Source of the DNA: Blastocatellia bacterium UBA7656
Lineage (GTDB): Bacteria > Acidobacteriota > Blastocatellia > UBA7656
DNA length: 64,000 nt
NCBI GenBank assembly: GCA_002483445.1
Contig: DLHY01000101.1
Location: 48,516 to 112,515 of the forward strand
Direction of reading: 5' to 3'
The notes beneath the pieces were generated by a model, which did not search any database, was not told the DNA's origin, and saw only the letters and a list, made by a program, of their open reading frames with translations. Below, piece by piece: positions 33,123 through 42,213 of the stretch (its first letter is position 1; each line of letters opens with the position of its first letter). Both the position numbers and the translations under genes were made by a program.

Positions 33123-33992
33123 TCAAGCTTCGTAGCCGAAGTGCAGCAACTCTTCGTGAATCTCCTTCACAAAAAAATCGTTCAGTTCGGCAGGCATCTC
33201 GCGCCGCCATCGCGCAACAGATGCCTGAGGGCTATCGCTCGTCATGTGGTGGGCGAGGTTTGCAACTTGAGCCTTAACTACTTCGGGGTCTAGTTTCACA
33301 CCAAGCCAATCGCTCAATCGTTTTGCTTCGGCGTCAAGGTTGAGCGCCAAGTCTTCATATCTGATCAAGAAACCATGCGAAGCAGTCGCTTCATCGCGGA
33401 TCATTGGAAATATCTCTTTATACCTGTTAGTGACCCGTCGGGCATACATCCAGTCGTCATCATCAGCGAATCGGTCGAATCCTGCAAATCCTCGCTTCTT
33501 ATTGAAGGCGGTCACGGATAAAAACACATCTCGTGGGTCTCGCACTAATACGATGACCTTATACGGGATCAGTTGTCGCAGATAATCAGGTATCCAATGC
33601 GGGACTTTCTCGGCATAGTACAAAACGGTCGCATCTGCGGTTGCGCCTCGGGCAGCCATGCTGGTGAAGAGGCGCCACGCATGGCGAAAGCATTCGGGCC
33701 AAATCGCTTGACCATCCCACACCTGCGCATCAGGATAGGGGAGCGGGCCGATCAGGCTGCCGCTCGGATGCGCATTCTCCCCCGGGTTCCATAGTTCATC
33801 AGGCTCGTATTTACCCCCAAGCAATAATGACCATCGCAGCAGATAGGTTAGATAGCGCACTTCATAAGGATAGGCTCGGTCAAAGGCAATGCGCCGTGAA
33901 GTGCCGAGCAATTGCATAAGGAGCGTCGTGCCGCTGCGCCCGTCGCCCAGAATCAATACTGGAGTGAGATTGTCGAAAAGCTGATCTTGCAT
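33123..33992 (-). CDS. PAPS-dependent sulfotransferase family protein
   Basis: 289 residues from the ATG at 33992; Met codons further upstream add a tail unlike the family. The 5'-phosphosulfate loop is 'VLILGDGRSGTTLLMQLLG' right at the N-terminus, and the 3'-phosphate motif is 'VIVLVRDPRDVFLSV'. 'FLIRYEDLALNLDAEAKRLSDWLGV' is typical of the family. It would transfer sulfate from PAPS to a hydroxyl of a glycan or another surface molecule. It is convergent with the methyltransferase (23 bp between stops). Confidence 0.87.
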   Translation of the reverse strand: MQDQLFDNLTPVLILGDGRSGTTLLMQLLGTSRRIAFDRAYPYEVRYLTYLLRWSLLLGGKYEPDELWNPGENAHPSGSLIGPLPYPDAQVWDGQAIWPECFRHAWRLFTSMAARGATADATVLYYAEKVPHWIPDYLRQLIPYKVIVLVRDPRDVFLSVTAFNKKRGFAGFDRFADDDDWMYARRVTNRYKEIFPMIRDEATASHGFLIRYEDLALNLDAEAKRLSDWLGVKLDPEVVKAQVANLAHHMTSDSPQASVARWRREMPAELNDFFVKEIHEELLHFGYEA

Positions 33993-34424
33993 AGCAGTAA
34001 GACTATAGAAGTTGCTTTTTGGCCGTGCAACTTTTACAGGACTATGGCAAAGCATGTCTGGTTGATTCTGATGATCGCAAAAAAACGTCGAACTTGATGA
34101 TGTTCGAGCTAAACATAAATCATGAATAGGACTCGCCCTCATATTTCAGCGAGAGGATCGAGAAGTTTGACGCTATACAAAAGTTTGTGCCGAATACATT
34201 CTCTTGATAAAGGGGCTTCTTCAGATATAATGGCCTCGTTGTAGCCTACAAATCGCAAACGGGATTGTAGACTGTAACGAAAAATAATATTCGACCTATG
34301 TCCCTGTGAGATGACAGAGTCGAAGCTGTTGGGCGAAACCTTCTATCAGCCAGCGTTCCGTTATTTCTATCATCTTTACAGGTTGCTCCCCCGAATTAGC
34401 TCCTGAGTGAGTGTTCCTTTGGCT
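33993..34424. other. Divergent intergenic region with promoter
   Basis: 432 bp between the sulfotransferase and the 34425 gene. It holds the promoter at 34204 and a small inverted repeat TCGAAC/GTTCGA (34088/34102). No coding region or RNA gene was recognised. Confidence 0.45.
34204..34251 (+). promoter_or_regulatory. sigma70-type promoter with palindrome at the start site
   Basis: TTGATA (34204-34209), a 16-bp spacer, TATAAT (34226-34231). The perfect palindrome TTGTAG-C-CTACAA lies at 34239-34251, over the expected start of transcription, and TTGTAG recurs at 34265. The leader to the next gene would be ~185 nt. Confidence 0.5.
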
Positions 34425-34976
34425 ATGAACAATCGCTTCCTGAAGCAATGCTGGCCAGCCCTGTCGCTGGCCGTCGTCACGCTCATATTTTCAACGCCTC
34501 AGCCATGCGCAGGCGCACGGTGGATTGGTTTTTCTGCACAGCCTGGAAGCCCTGGGAAGCGCCCTTTAGCGCATGTAATGCCGTTGGGCAATGAATCGAG
34601 TTCGAAGAAAAGAGCCACTGCTTTCAGGCGACAGGAGACAGTTGTGAGATTCTTTCATCTTGTAAATCAAAGCGGCGCTGAAATCAAGATTCGAGTTCTG
34701 GCAGATGATCGGGAATTGTTCGTCAGGCGCATGAAGGCCAAAGTGGATGACTCGGCAGGTATTGTTCATCCGGCTCCGGTTGAGTCCCCGACCTTAGAGT
34801 TGAAGATTTCTATGGAGAGGGAGGTGAAGCTGTTATCGGTGGAGGAATCGCGATACTTGAAAAAGCGTAAGACTTTCGCCGTTTCAGATTCGCCCGATAA
34901 ACAAGGCTCAGGCTTCCAAATAGTCGTCAGCAAAGAGGGAATCGTAGTGACTGACGATTATTATCCGGTTCGCTGA
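34425..34976 (+). CDS. Hypothetical exported protein
   Basis: 183 residues from the ATG at 34425 (a GTG at 34407 is also possible). The N-terminus is a signal peptide ('QCWPALSLAVVTLIFSTPQPCAG'). The mature part is basic near the N-terminus, then beta-rich ('TVVRFFHLVNQSGAEIKIRVLADDRELFVRRMKAKVD' in parts), and ends 'VSKEGIVVTDDYYPVR'. No family recognised. It precedes the exoprotein at 35064 by 87 bp in the same direction and may share its promoter. Confidence 0.6.
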   Translation: MNNRFLKQCWPALSLAVVTLIFSTPQPCAGARWIGFSAQPGSPGKRPLAHVMPLGNESSSKKRATAFRRQETVVRFFHLVNQSGAEIKIRVLADDRELFVRRMKAKVDDSAGIVHPAPVESPTLELKISMEREVKLLSVEESRYLKKRKTFAVSDSPDKQGSGFQIVVSKEGIVVTDDYYPVR

Positions 34977-35063
34977 TACATTGGAGCCTTAAAGAAGCTC
35001 CTGTCTGATTTTCACCAGTGCCAATTCAACCTTCACGGCTGGGAAAAGATTGAGAGGCATACA

Positions 35064-37997
35064 ATGAGAAAACATTCGAGGGCAGGAAAGATCGTAAGGG
35101 CGGCGCTGATGCTGGTCCCGCTGTTGATCGGGAGTCTGACGATAGCCTCGATCCAACAGCGCGGCGGGTCCCAAACGAAGGTGCGGCTCGCTTCAACGCA
35201 GCAGGCAAGTCTGAGAGCCAATCTCCGCGCGCAATCGCCCAGTGAAGAGGCTATGACAGCCAGTCAGCCTGTAGAGATGAAGTGGGCGGATGTTTCCGGC
35301 AAGATCAGCATCCCGCTCAAGGAGAGCGAAGAGAAAGACGAGTATATAGAGTCCGACATAGACCCGGAAACGATGCGAAGGCTCAAGGCACAACCCTATC
35401 GCGCGCCGCTTTCCGTGCCGTCCAGCTATCAAAGCACGGAGGACTATTCAGCCAAAGGGGGAGCGCGCGAGTTATCACCTCTGGCTCCTAACCTGCTGGT
35501 GAACTTCGAAAGCATCGATGACGGAAGTCAATTGGACGGCTTCCTGCACAGGCCGCCGGATTGCGCTATGGCAGCAGGGCAAAACCATGTCATGGTTGCC
35601 ATAAACTCCATGTTTGCGATCTACACCAAGACGGGGACTCTGGTGAGCCAGGCGAGTTATGCGAGTTTTTTCAGCAGCGTATGCTCAGGCTGTAGCCCTT
35701 TCGATCCCCGCGTGGTCTATGATTCCCTGGCTGCCCGATGGATTCTTCTGTGTGTAAATGGAAACAGCAGTACCACGAATGTGAGCAACTATCTGATCGC
35801 GGTCTCACAAACCTCTGACCCGACCGGCAGTTGGTGGCTCTATTCGATCAATGGCGTTCTCAACTATCCGGGTACAGGCGAAAACACCTGGGCCGATTTC
35901 CCGCAACTCGGATTTGACGGAATCGCTTCCGCCTCGGGCGGCGCGGTTTATGTTACCTCCAATCAATTCACATTCGGCGCGTCCCCGAGCTTTAGAACCG
36001 CGGCGCTGAATATTCTGCCCAAGTCCTCGCTCTATGCCGGAACCGCGCTCAATTACTGGAGAGCCTCGGATCGGCTCAACAGCGACGGCACTCCGGCGTT
36101 CACGCTCAGTCCGGCGCTGACTTATGGCAATCCGGGAGGAGAGTTTCTAATCAATACCAGAAACGTCGGCAACTTCGTCTCATTGTGGAAAGTGATTCCC
36201 ACTTATCCTCCTACTGCCGTCAACTGGACACTGCAATCAACCAATACGATAGGGACATACACCATCCCGCCCGATGCGACTCAACCCGGCGGGTGCGCGC
36301 TGATGGCTACAAACGACAGCCGGATAAGCTCGAATGCCGTTTGGCGCAACAATAAAATATATGCCGCCTTTACGGAGGGACGCGACTGGGGCGGTGGCGG
36401 CGGCACCGTTTCGGCAATACGAGTGGTCAGAATCAATACTTCAACCAATGCCACAGAACAGAACGAAACATTCGGAACCGACGGCTTTCATTACTTCTTC
36501 CCCGCCATTGCCACCGATGGCGCGGACAACGAGGTGGTAACATTTGCCAGGGCCAATTCTTCTGAATTCGGCAGTATTTACTTTACAGGTCGATTGACCT
36601 CAGACAGCGCAATGCAGGCGAGTACCTTGCTCAAGTCAGGCGCGCTGTGCATCACGGGCAATCGATGGGGCGACTACTTCTCTGCGGCGATTGATCCTGC
36701 CGATAATAGCAAGGTATGGATTTACGGTGTGTGGGCGAAGGATGTGTCCGGGGTCTCGCTGCCGTGGGATTGGGGTACATGGATCGGCCAGGTGCAATTC
36801 GCGACACCACCAGCCGGCTTGCAATACTACCCTTTACCTGCGCCGGTGCGCTTGCTCGACACGAGGCCCGGCTTCCAGGCTTGCAACGCTCCGGGTACGC
36901 CGCTCGCGGGCGGAACCGACACCTTGCAACTGGCTCGCATCGCCTGCACAGGTGTGCCAAGTTCGGCGCTGGCCGTAGTCGGCAACGCGACAGTGGTCAA
37001 CTTCATATCAGGCGGCGGGTATGTGACGCTTTATCCGAGCAACGCTGCGCGCCCCAACGCTTCGAACCTCAACTTTACGGCCAATCACATCGTGCCTAAT
37101 GCTTTCACTGTTGGCTTGGGCAGTGATGGCGGGTTCGAGATATTCACGAGTGCCAGCACTCACTTCATCGTAGACATCACAGGCTACTATGCGCCGCCGG
37201 GAGCAGGCGGGTTGTACTACCATCCGTTACCTGCGCCAGTGCGTTTGCTCGACACAAGGCCCGGCTTCCAGGCGTGCAATTCGCCAGGTACGCCTCTGAC
37301 TGGCGGAACCGATACCTTGCAACTGGCGCGCGATGCCTGCACAGGTGTGCCAAGTTCGGCGCTGGCCGTAGTCGGCAATGCTACAGTCGTCAATTCCATA
37401 TCAGGCGGCGGATTCGTGACACTCTATCCGAGCAACGCTGCGCGCCCCAACGCTTCGAACCTCAACTTTACGGCCAATCATATTGTGCCTAATGCTTTCA
37501 CTGTTGGCTTGGGCAGTGATGGCGGGTTCAAGATATTCACCAGCGCCAGCACTCACTTCATCGTAGACATCACAGGCTATTACAGTACTGAAGCGGTGGA
37601 TGCGAATGGAGCGGGATTGTTATACAACCCGTTACCTGCGCCAGTGCGTTTGCTCGACACGAGGCCCGGCTTCCAGGCTTGCAACGCTCCGGGCGCGCCT
37701 CTGGTCGGCGGAACCGACACTTTGCAACTGGCGCGCATCGCCTGCACGGGTGTGCCTGCTTCGGCGCTGGCTGTAGTCGGCAACGCGACAGTCGTCAACT
37801 TCATATCCAACGGCGGATTCGTGACACTCTATCCGAGCAACGCTGCGCGCCCCAACGCTTCGAACCTCAACTTTACGGCCAATCATATTGTGCCTAATGC
37901 TTTCACGGTCGGGTTGGGCAGTGATGGCGGGTTCAAGATATTCACGAGCGCCAGCACTCATTTCATCGTAGACATCACAGGCTACTTTGGGCCATGA
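35064..37997 (+). CDS. Large exoprotein with three near-identical C-terminal modules
   Basis: 977 residues. A signal-type segment lies at ~13-31 ('ALMLVPLLIGSLTIAS'). Residues ~130-590 look like a beta-propeller or lectin-like body ('GSQLDGFLHRPPDCAMAAGQNHVMVAINS', 'FDPRVVYDSLAARWILL'). From ~590 there are three modules of ~131-135 residues: 'PLPAPVRLLDTRPGFQACN', 'VVGNATVVN', 'FVTLYPSNAARPNASNLNF', 'IVDITGYY'. This module (LDTR...DxTGYF) occurs in secreted proteins of Acidobacteriota and Actinobacteria. No peptidase motif is visible. Likely surface or secreted; role unknown. Confidence 0.86.
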   Translation: MRKHSRAGKIVRAALMLVPLLIGSLTIASIQQRGGSQTKVRLASTQQASLRANLRAQSPSEEAMTASQPVEMKWADVSGKISIPLKESEEKDEYIESDIDPETMRRLKAQPYRAPLSVPSSYQSTEDYSAKGGARELSPLAPNLLVNFESIDDGSQLDGFLHRPPDCAMAAGQNHVMVAINSMFAIYTKTGTLVSQASYASFFSSVCSGCSPFDPRVVYDSLAARWILLCVNGNSSTTNVSNYLIAVSQTSDPTGSWWLYSINGVLNYPGTGENTWADFPQLGFDGIASASGGAVYVTSNQFTFGASPSFRTAALNILPKSSLYAGTALNYWRASDRLNSDGTPAFTLSPALTYGNPGGEFLINTRNVGNFVSLWKVIPTYPPTAVNWTLQSTNTIGTYTIPPDATQPGGCALMATNDSRISSNAVWRNNKIYAAFTEGRDWGGGGGTVSAIRVVRINTSTNATEQNETFGTDGFHYFFPAIATDGADNEVVTFARANSSEFGSIYFTGRLTSDSAMQASTLLKSGALCITGNRWGDYFSAAIDPADNSKVWIYGVWAKDVSGVSLPWDWGTWIGQVQFATPPAGLQYYPLPAPVRLLDTRPGFQACNAPGTPLAGGTDTLQLARIACTGVPSSALAVVGNATVVNFISGGGYVTLYPSNAARPNASNLNFTANHIVPNAFTVGLGSDGGFEIFTSASTHFIVDITGYYAPPGAGGLYYHPLPAPVRLLDTRPGFQACNSPGTPLTGGTDTLQLARDACTGVPSSALAVVGNATVVNSISGGGFVTLYPSNAARPNASNLNFTANHIVPNAFTVGLGSDGGFKIFTSASTHFIVDITGYYSTEAVDANGAGLLYNPLPAPVRLLDTRPGFQACNAPGAPLVGGTDTLQLARIACTGVPASALAVVGNATVVNFISNGGFVTLYPSNAARPNASNLNFTANHIVPNAFTVGLGSDGGFKIFTSASTHFIVDITGYFGP
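36837..37992 (+). repeat. Three tandem ~393-405 bp coding repeats
   Basis: Copies begin at 36837, 37230 and 37635 (each at CCTGCGCC). They are nearly identical at the nucleotide level, including long exact stretches such as the segment coding PSNAARPNASNLNFTANH. This implies recent duplication or ongoing gene conversion. Confidence 0.9.
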
Positions 37998-38090
37998 TAA
38001 GCCTCCGTGGATCGAAAACTGCGGCTGGCTAACGCAGACAGCAGATATTACAAACATTAGGATAGCTGGAGAGAAGCGACAACATTTGTG

Positions 38091-40487
38091 ATGGCGAGGA
38101 TCGCCCTACCTGAAATTCTTATTCGGTTCGTCGCTCGCCTATCCTTCGGAGCAAGGCTTCTGCTCGCAGTATGGGTACTCTTCTTCGTACTGGTCGCTTG
38201 TAGTGTGCATGGTTCGTCGACTCCCGTATCAGCCTCGTGGTGGTCATCTGAGACTCCTTATTCGGGATATGTTCTTGACTGGCTGAGTCCCAGCGACCGG
38301 ACAAGTCCTCTCTGGCGCGAACTGCTGATGGCTCAATCGCGAAACATCAGGTCTGACGAATGGGTCTACTTCACTCCGCAGGCATTGAGTCAGCTTTCCC
38401 ATGTTCCTCGATTTCCCGTTGTGAACTCGAACATCTGCGACGGACAGAATATGCTCGTGTTTCCCTACGCCCCGGTCAAACACATCAGCACTCTGGCCCG
38501 ACCCGCTACGTGGGGATACTTCATCTTAGGCGCGCAGCGAGGTCTCGCGTGGCAGTGGTGGTTTCATGTGTTTTCCTGTTTTACGGTTTTATATCTATTG
38601 TTGTGCGTCATTCTCAACGGTCATCATAAGATTGCTGCGTTCGGTGCTTTCTGGTTCTCCGCGTCCGCTTATGTCGTATGCTGGTCGCTGTGGCCTGCAT
38701 ATCTGGTCTTTTTCGCTGCTCTCGCTTGCTTGTCCAGCTACCACCTGCTTCGCTCGGATAATCCCAGAACTCAGATGGCAGCGGGCATATCGCTCGGTCT
38801 CGCTCTTCCCGGATTCGTGATGACTATGTATCCGGCCTGGCAGGTTACTATGGGCTATCTCTTTTTGTTTCTCTTCATCGGTCTGGTCTTTAGAGATAAG
38901 CTCTATCGCGCTCTATTTCCGATTTCCAAATATCGCGCGCTTGCATTGGCAGTAGCTCTCACCTTATCGGCGATCATAACGATAGCCTTTATCACAAGCA
39001 TTAGGTTTGCTCTCGATTTGATGGCGGCAACCACTTATCCCGCCAAACGAATTTCTTTGGGCGGCGATTATCCTCTCTGGCTGGTTTTCAAAGGCATATA
39101 CAATTTTTTCACAGTCCGTCAGGTGTTTCCCGCGCTGCTGAACGAAACCGAAACATCTTCCTTCTACCACCTGTTTCCTGCATTATTCGCGGCAATCCTG
39201 GTTTCGAAACGATTGATAAAAGGGTTAGGGCCGGTCGGGTGGATGCTTATCATATATATCACAGGCGTTCTTTTGTTTCTCACTGTTGGTGTGACATCGA
39301 GTTTCGCAAGAATCAGTCTGTTGCGATACGTTCTGCCCAGCAGGGCTGATCTCGGCCTGGGCCTTGCTTCGATCATCCTGTGCATCAAGGCTCTTGTCTT
39401 GTCAAAGGAGCTGCGAAAGGATCAAACCAGACGCCTCAACATTGAAGCCATAGTCGGCAGTGCGGCGATGACGCTCGTTTTACTATTTGTCGGGCCAAGC
39501 ATGATGCAGGCAACGAATGGATTTCCGCCAACCTATATAATCGTGCTTGCCTCGTTGCTGGGCGGATTGGCGTCGTTCCTTATGCTGTCGGGCAGGACAC
39601 GGAGTTTCTGCGCCATCATGGCAGTCGCTGTCGTTGCAGCCGGAGGTTTCTTCAATCCTCTTTCCACCAATCTCGATCATATCTATAAATCGGAACTCGC
39701 CCGACAAGTCACCAGACTCAATGCAGAGGCCGGGGGCGCTCCGCTGTGGATATGTTATGGGAATACTTATCCGAGCGTGCTGGTTGCGATGCTGGGAGGT
39801 CGGTCCATAGGCGGTGTTCACTGGCCTCCTCAAATGTCTTTTTGGGAAAAGGCGGATCCTGCCGGTCAGTACGAGCGCATCTACAATAACTTTTCACATA
39901 TCGAGTTGGCTTATGAGTGGGACGAGCGAAAGATATTGCTGACAGGAACCCAATCCTATGTGGTCAAAATCGGTATTTCACCCGGCAATGCAGTACTGAG
40001 GTCTATGGGCGCTCGCTATGTGCTGGCAATGGGAAAAGCGCAGTCAGAGATAGATCACGCGAAGTTTCCGCTGTTGTACAGATCGGAAAGCGGCAGTTTC
40101 GCGATTTTCGAGATTGCACAAGCTGGTGATGCGAAAACCGAGCAGTCGGCAAACAGGGATGAATTTTATATTGAGGCGACGCCGTGGCTGTTGGGCGCGC
40201 TGGACACAGTGGGTTGCGAGTTTATTTCGGGCTGGGTCTGGGATCAAAGTCATCCTGATTCCTCTGTCACAATCGAGATTCTGGACGGCGAGACTTTGCT
40301 CTCGACTCATAAGGCAGACCTTTTTCGACAGGACGTACTCGTTGCGGGTTTCGGCAGCGGGAAGTATGGCTTCAGGATACCCACTCCGGCGATTATCAAA
40401 GATGGCCTGCTGCACATGATTCGCGTCCGGGTCGCAGGAAGCGATTATGAACTCATTCGCAGCCCTGTATCTCTCACCTGTCGATAG
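38091..40487 (+). CDS. Polytopic membrane protein with C-terminal soluble module
   Basis: 798 residues. The ATG at 38091 follows GGAGAG; a GTG three bases earlier is also open. Residues ~20-550 have about a dozen hydrophobic segments with a large loop after the first ('PVSASWWSSETPYSGYVLDWLSPSDR'-like), as in YfhO/GtrII-like membrane glycosyltransferases or flippase-associated proteins, although no DxD-type catalytic site was assigned. Residues ~700-798 form a separate module: 'FISGWVWDQSHPDSSVTIEIL', 'KADLFRQDV', 'GKYGFRIPTPAIIKDGLLHMIRVRVAG'. Probably acts in surface glycan assembly. Confidence 0.7.
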   Translation: MARIALPEILIRFVARLSFGARLLLAVWVLFFVLVACSVHGSSTPVSASWWSSETPYSGYVLDWLSPSDRTSPLWRELLMAQSRNIRSDEWVYFTPQALSQLSHVPRFPVVNSNICDGQNMLVFPYAPVKHISTLARPATWGYFILGAQRGLAWQWWFHVFSCFTVLYLLLCVILNGHHKIAAFGAFWFSASAYVVCWSLWPAYLVFFAALACLSSYHLLRSDNPRTQMAAGISLGLALPGFVMTMYPAWQVTMGYLFLFLFIGLVFRDKLYRALFPISKYRALALAVALTLSAIITIAFITSIRFALDLMAATTYPAKRISLGGDYPLWLVFKGIYNFFTVRQVFPALLNETETSSFYHLFPALFAAILVSKRLIKGLGPVGWMLIIYITGVLLFLTVGVTSSFARISLLRYVLPSRADLGLGLASIILCIKALVLSKELRKDQTRRLNIEAIVGSAAMTLVLLFVGPSMMQATNGFPPTYIIVLASLLGGLASFLMLSGRTRSFCAIMAVAVVAAGGFFNPLSTNLDHIYKSELARQVTRLNAEAGGAPLWICYGNTYPSVLVAMLGGRSIGGVHWPPQMSFWEKADPAGQYERIYNNFSHIELAYEWDERKILLTGTQSYVVKIGISPGNAVLRSMGARYVLAMGKAQSEIDHAKFPLLYRSESGSFAIFEIAQAGDAKTEQSANRDEFYIEATPWLLGALDTVGCEFISGWVWDQSHPDSSVTIEILDGETLLSTHKADLFRQDVLVAGFGSGKYGFRIPTPAIIKDGLLHMIRVRVAGSDYELIRSPVSLTCR

Positions 40488-40625
40488 CTGATCTGAAGGT
40501 GAATATCTCATTGTTGGTCTCTGCTTGTTCGAGCAGAATAGAGCCAGCGGCGGGAGCTATGATAGTATGAAGGCGAATTATGAGAGATCGGCAGTTTGAC
40601 ACAGCGAGCGAAACGAGTCGTTGAA

Positions 40626-40664
40626 GGTGACTGAAAGAATCATCCGACGGATGTCGCTTTCACC
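40626..40664. repeat. Intergenic hairpin before methyltransferase-coiled-coil gene
   Basis: CATCCG-A-CGGATG (40641-40653) sits inside imperfect outer arms GGTGACTGAAAG / CTTTCACC (40626-40637 / 40657-40664). It lies 60 bp before the next start; a terminator or leader structure is possible. Confidence 0.4.
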
Positions 40665-40722
40665 TCATCTGCGCGGATGACACGAAGCTCAGTATCCGGT
40701 AGCGCCAGCATGGGTCAGGACG

Positions 40723-42207
40723 ATGGTTACAAATCCTCAAAACACGAACCAGCAAGCAAGACACGCGATCGAGGATGAGATCAAGTCGGACCTCAACCCC
40801 TTCCATCATCTGGTCTGCCTTTCTCAACCTCTCCGAGTTGCGCCTTCCTTCTGGACTCAGCACATCCCGTTTGCAATGTTTTTGATTGATCTTCTTAGGC
40901 CGCGAACCGTCGTGGAGTTGGGAACATTCACCGGGGTATCGTATTGCGCATTCTGTCAGGCGGTAAAAATTCTCGATCTCGACACTCGCTGTTATGCCAT
41001 CGATAACTGGCAGGGAGATCGTCACAACGGTTTCTACGGCGATGAGGTGTTACAGGAACTCAAACAACATCACGACCCGCTGTACGACAGCTTTTCCAAA
41101 TTGATTCGAAGCAGTTTTGAAGAAGCTCTGCCTCTCTTCGAAGACCAATCCATCGACCTGTTGCACATAGACGGCTATCACACTTATCAAGCGGTCAAGG
41201 CCGACTTCGATAGCTGGTTGCCCAAGATGAGCGAGCGCGGAGTTGTGCTATTTCATGATACGGAAGTTCGCGAGCGTGACTTCGGAGTCTGGCAACTCTG
41301 GCAGGAATTAAAATCAAAGCACCCGCATTTTGATTTCCTTCACGGATATGGATTAGGGCTGCTGGCCGTTGGGAAATCGCCGCCCGCTGCTTTGCAGAAA
41401 CTATTGAGGGCTTCGGAATCCGAGCGGCATCGGATCAGGGAGTTTTTCCATCAACTAGGTTCCGGTATCGAATCCCCTATCGAATCCGCGCAGGCTGCTC
41501 AACAAACCCTTGCGGAACTGCATACCAAACTGAAGGAGAAGGAGCAGGAGCTACAAACCATCACATCGCGCTTTGGGGAGAGGGAGGAAGAATCAAGAGT
41601 ATCTGCATATCATTTTGCGAGGCATCGGGAAGAGCTTGAGGCATCGGCTCGCCGTTTGGCGGAAAAAGAACGGGAGGCGCAATCGCTTATCGCCCATTTG
41701 GCCGACAAGGAACGACAGATAGCGAAAATCACCTCTTCATTAGGCTGGCGCGTCCTGAGCCGCTATGGCAGGATCAAGTACAGATACCTTCTGCCTCTTT
41801 ATAAATTGCTGGGTTTGACGCAAGCCTCAAGGAAGATCAGCAACTCATTTTTATTCAATCTCGATACGCTTCTGCCCGAAGAACTGGTGATAGGGAAAGG
41901 CAATGCGCTATACCTTTCCGGCTGGTGCTTTCACACGATCAAAAAAATCAAGAGGCTGGAAATCATCTTCAATGGCGCGTCTTATCCGGTGAAGAGGTTT
42001 CGACTGGCGAGGCGCGATGTGATGGACGCTTACTTTCCGAACCTTGACCCGAAAGGTCGCAGCTACCGCAGCGGATTCTGGACTATACTCGCCATACCGC
42101 AGATAGAGAAAACAGTTGATGCCAGCCTGCAATTGAAAGCCTCGTTCGGCGACCGGAGCGAGATTGTCGAGCAGCTAGGCAAAGTCACGCTCAAGGCAGC
42201 ATACTGA
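40723..42207 (+). CDS. Methyltransferase / coiled coil / C-terminal beta-module fusion
   Basis: 494 residues. Residues ~60-225 are a Methyltransf_24-type SAM domain ('TVVELGTFTGVSYCAFCQAV', 'SIDLLHIDGYHTYQAVKADFDSW', 'GVVLFHDTEVRERDFGVW'). Residues ~245-345 are an almost continuous coiled coil rich in E/K/Q ('LAELHTKLKEKEQELQTI', 'RRLAEKEREAQSLIAHLADKE'). Residues ~346-372 hold 'SLGWRVLSRYGRIKYRYLLPLY', often seen at the junction to glycosyltransferases. The C-terminal ~115 residues are a beta-module with 'LSGWCF...RRDV...SGFWTI'. Probably modifies a glycan, with the coil setting oligomer or chain length. Lies 6 bp before the glycosyltransferase gene. Confidence 0.8.
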   Translation: MVTNPQNTNQQARHAIEDEIKSDLNPFHHLVCLSQPLRVAPSFWTQHIPFAMFLIDLLRPRTVVELGTFTGVSYCAFCQAVKILDLDTRCYAIDNWQGDRHNGFYGDEVLQELKQHHDPLYDSFSKLIRSSFEEALPLFEDQSIDLLHIDGYHTYQAVKADFDSWLPKMSERGVVLFHDTEVRERDFGVWQLWQELKSKHPHFDFLHGYGLGLLAVGKSPPAALQKLLRASESERHRIREFFHQLGSGIESPIESAQAAQQTLAELHTKLKEKEQELQTITSRFGEREEESRVSAYHFARHREELEASARRLAEKEREAQSLIAHLADKERQIAKITSSLGWRVLSRYGRIKYRYLLPLYKLLGLTQASRKISNSFLFNLDTLLPEELVIGKGNALYLSGWCFHTIKKIKRLEIIFNGASYPVKRFRLARRDVMDAYFPNLDPKGRSYRSGFWTILAIPQIEKTVDASLQLKASFGDRSEIVEQLGKVTLKAAY

Positions 42208-42213
42208 ATCGAG

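Noticed and set aside
36837..37992. Possible CRISPR or satellite array
   Set aside because: Repeat units are ~400 bp, fully coding and in frame; no spacers.
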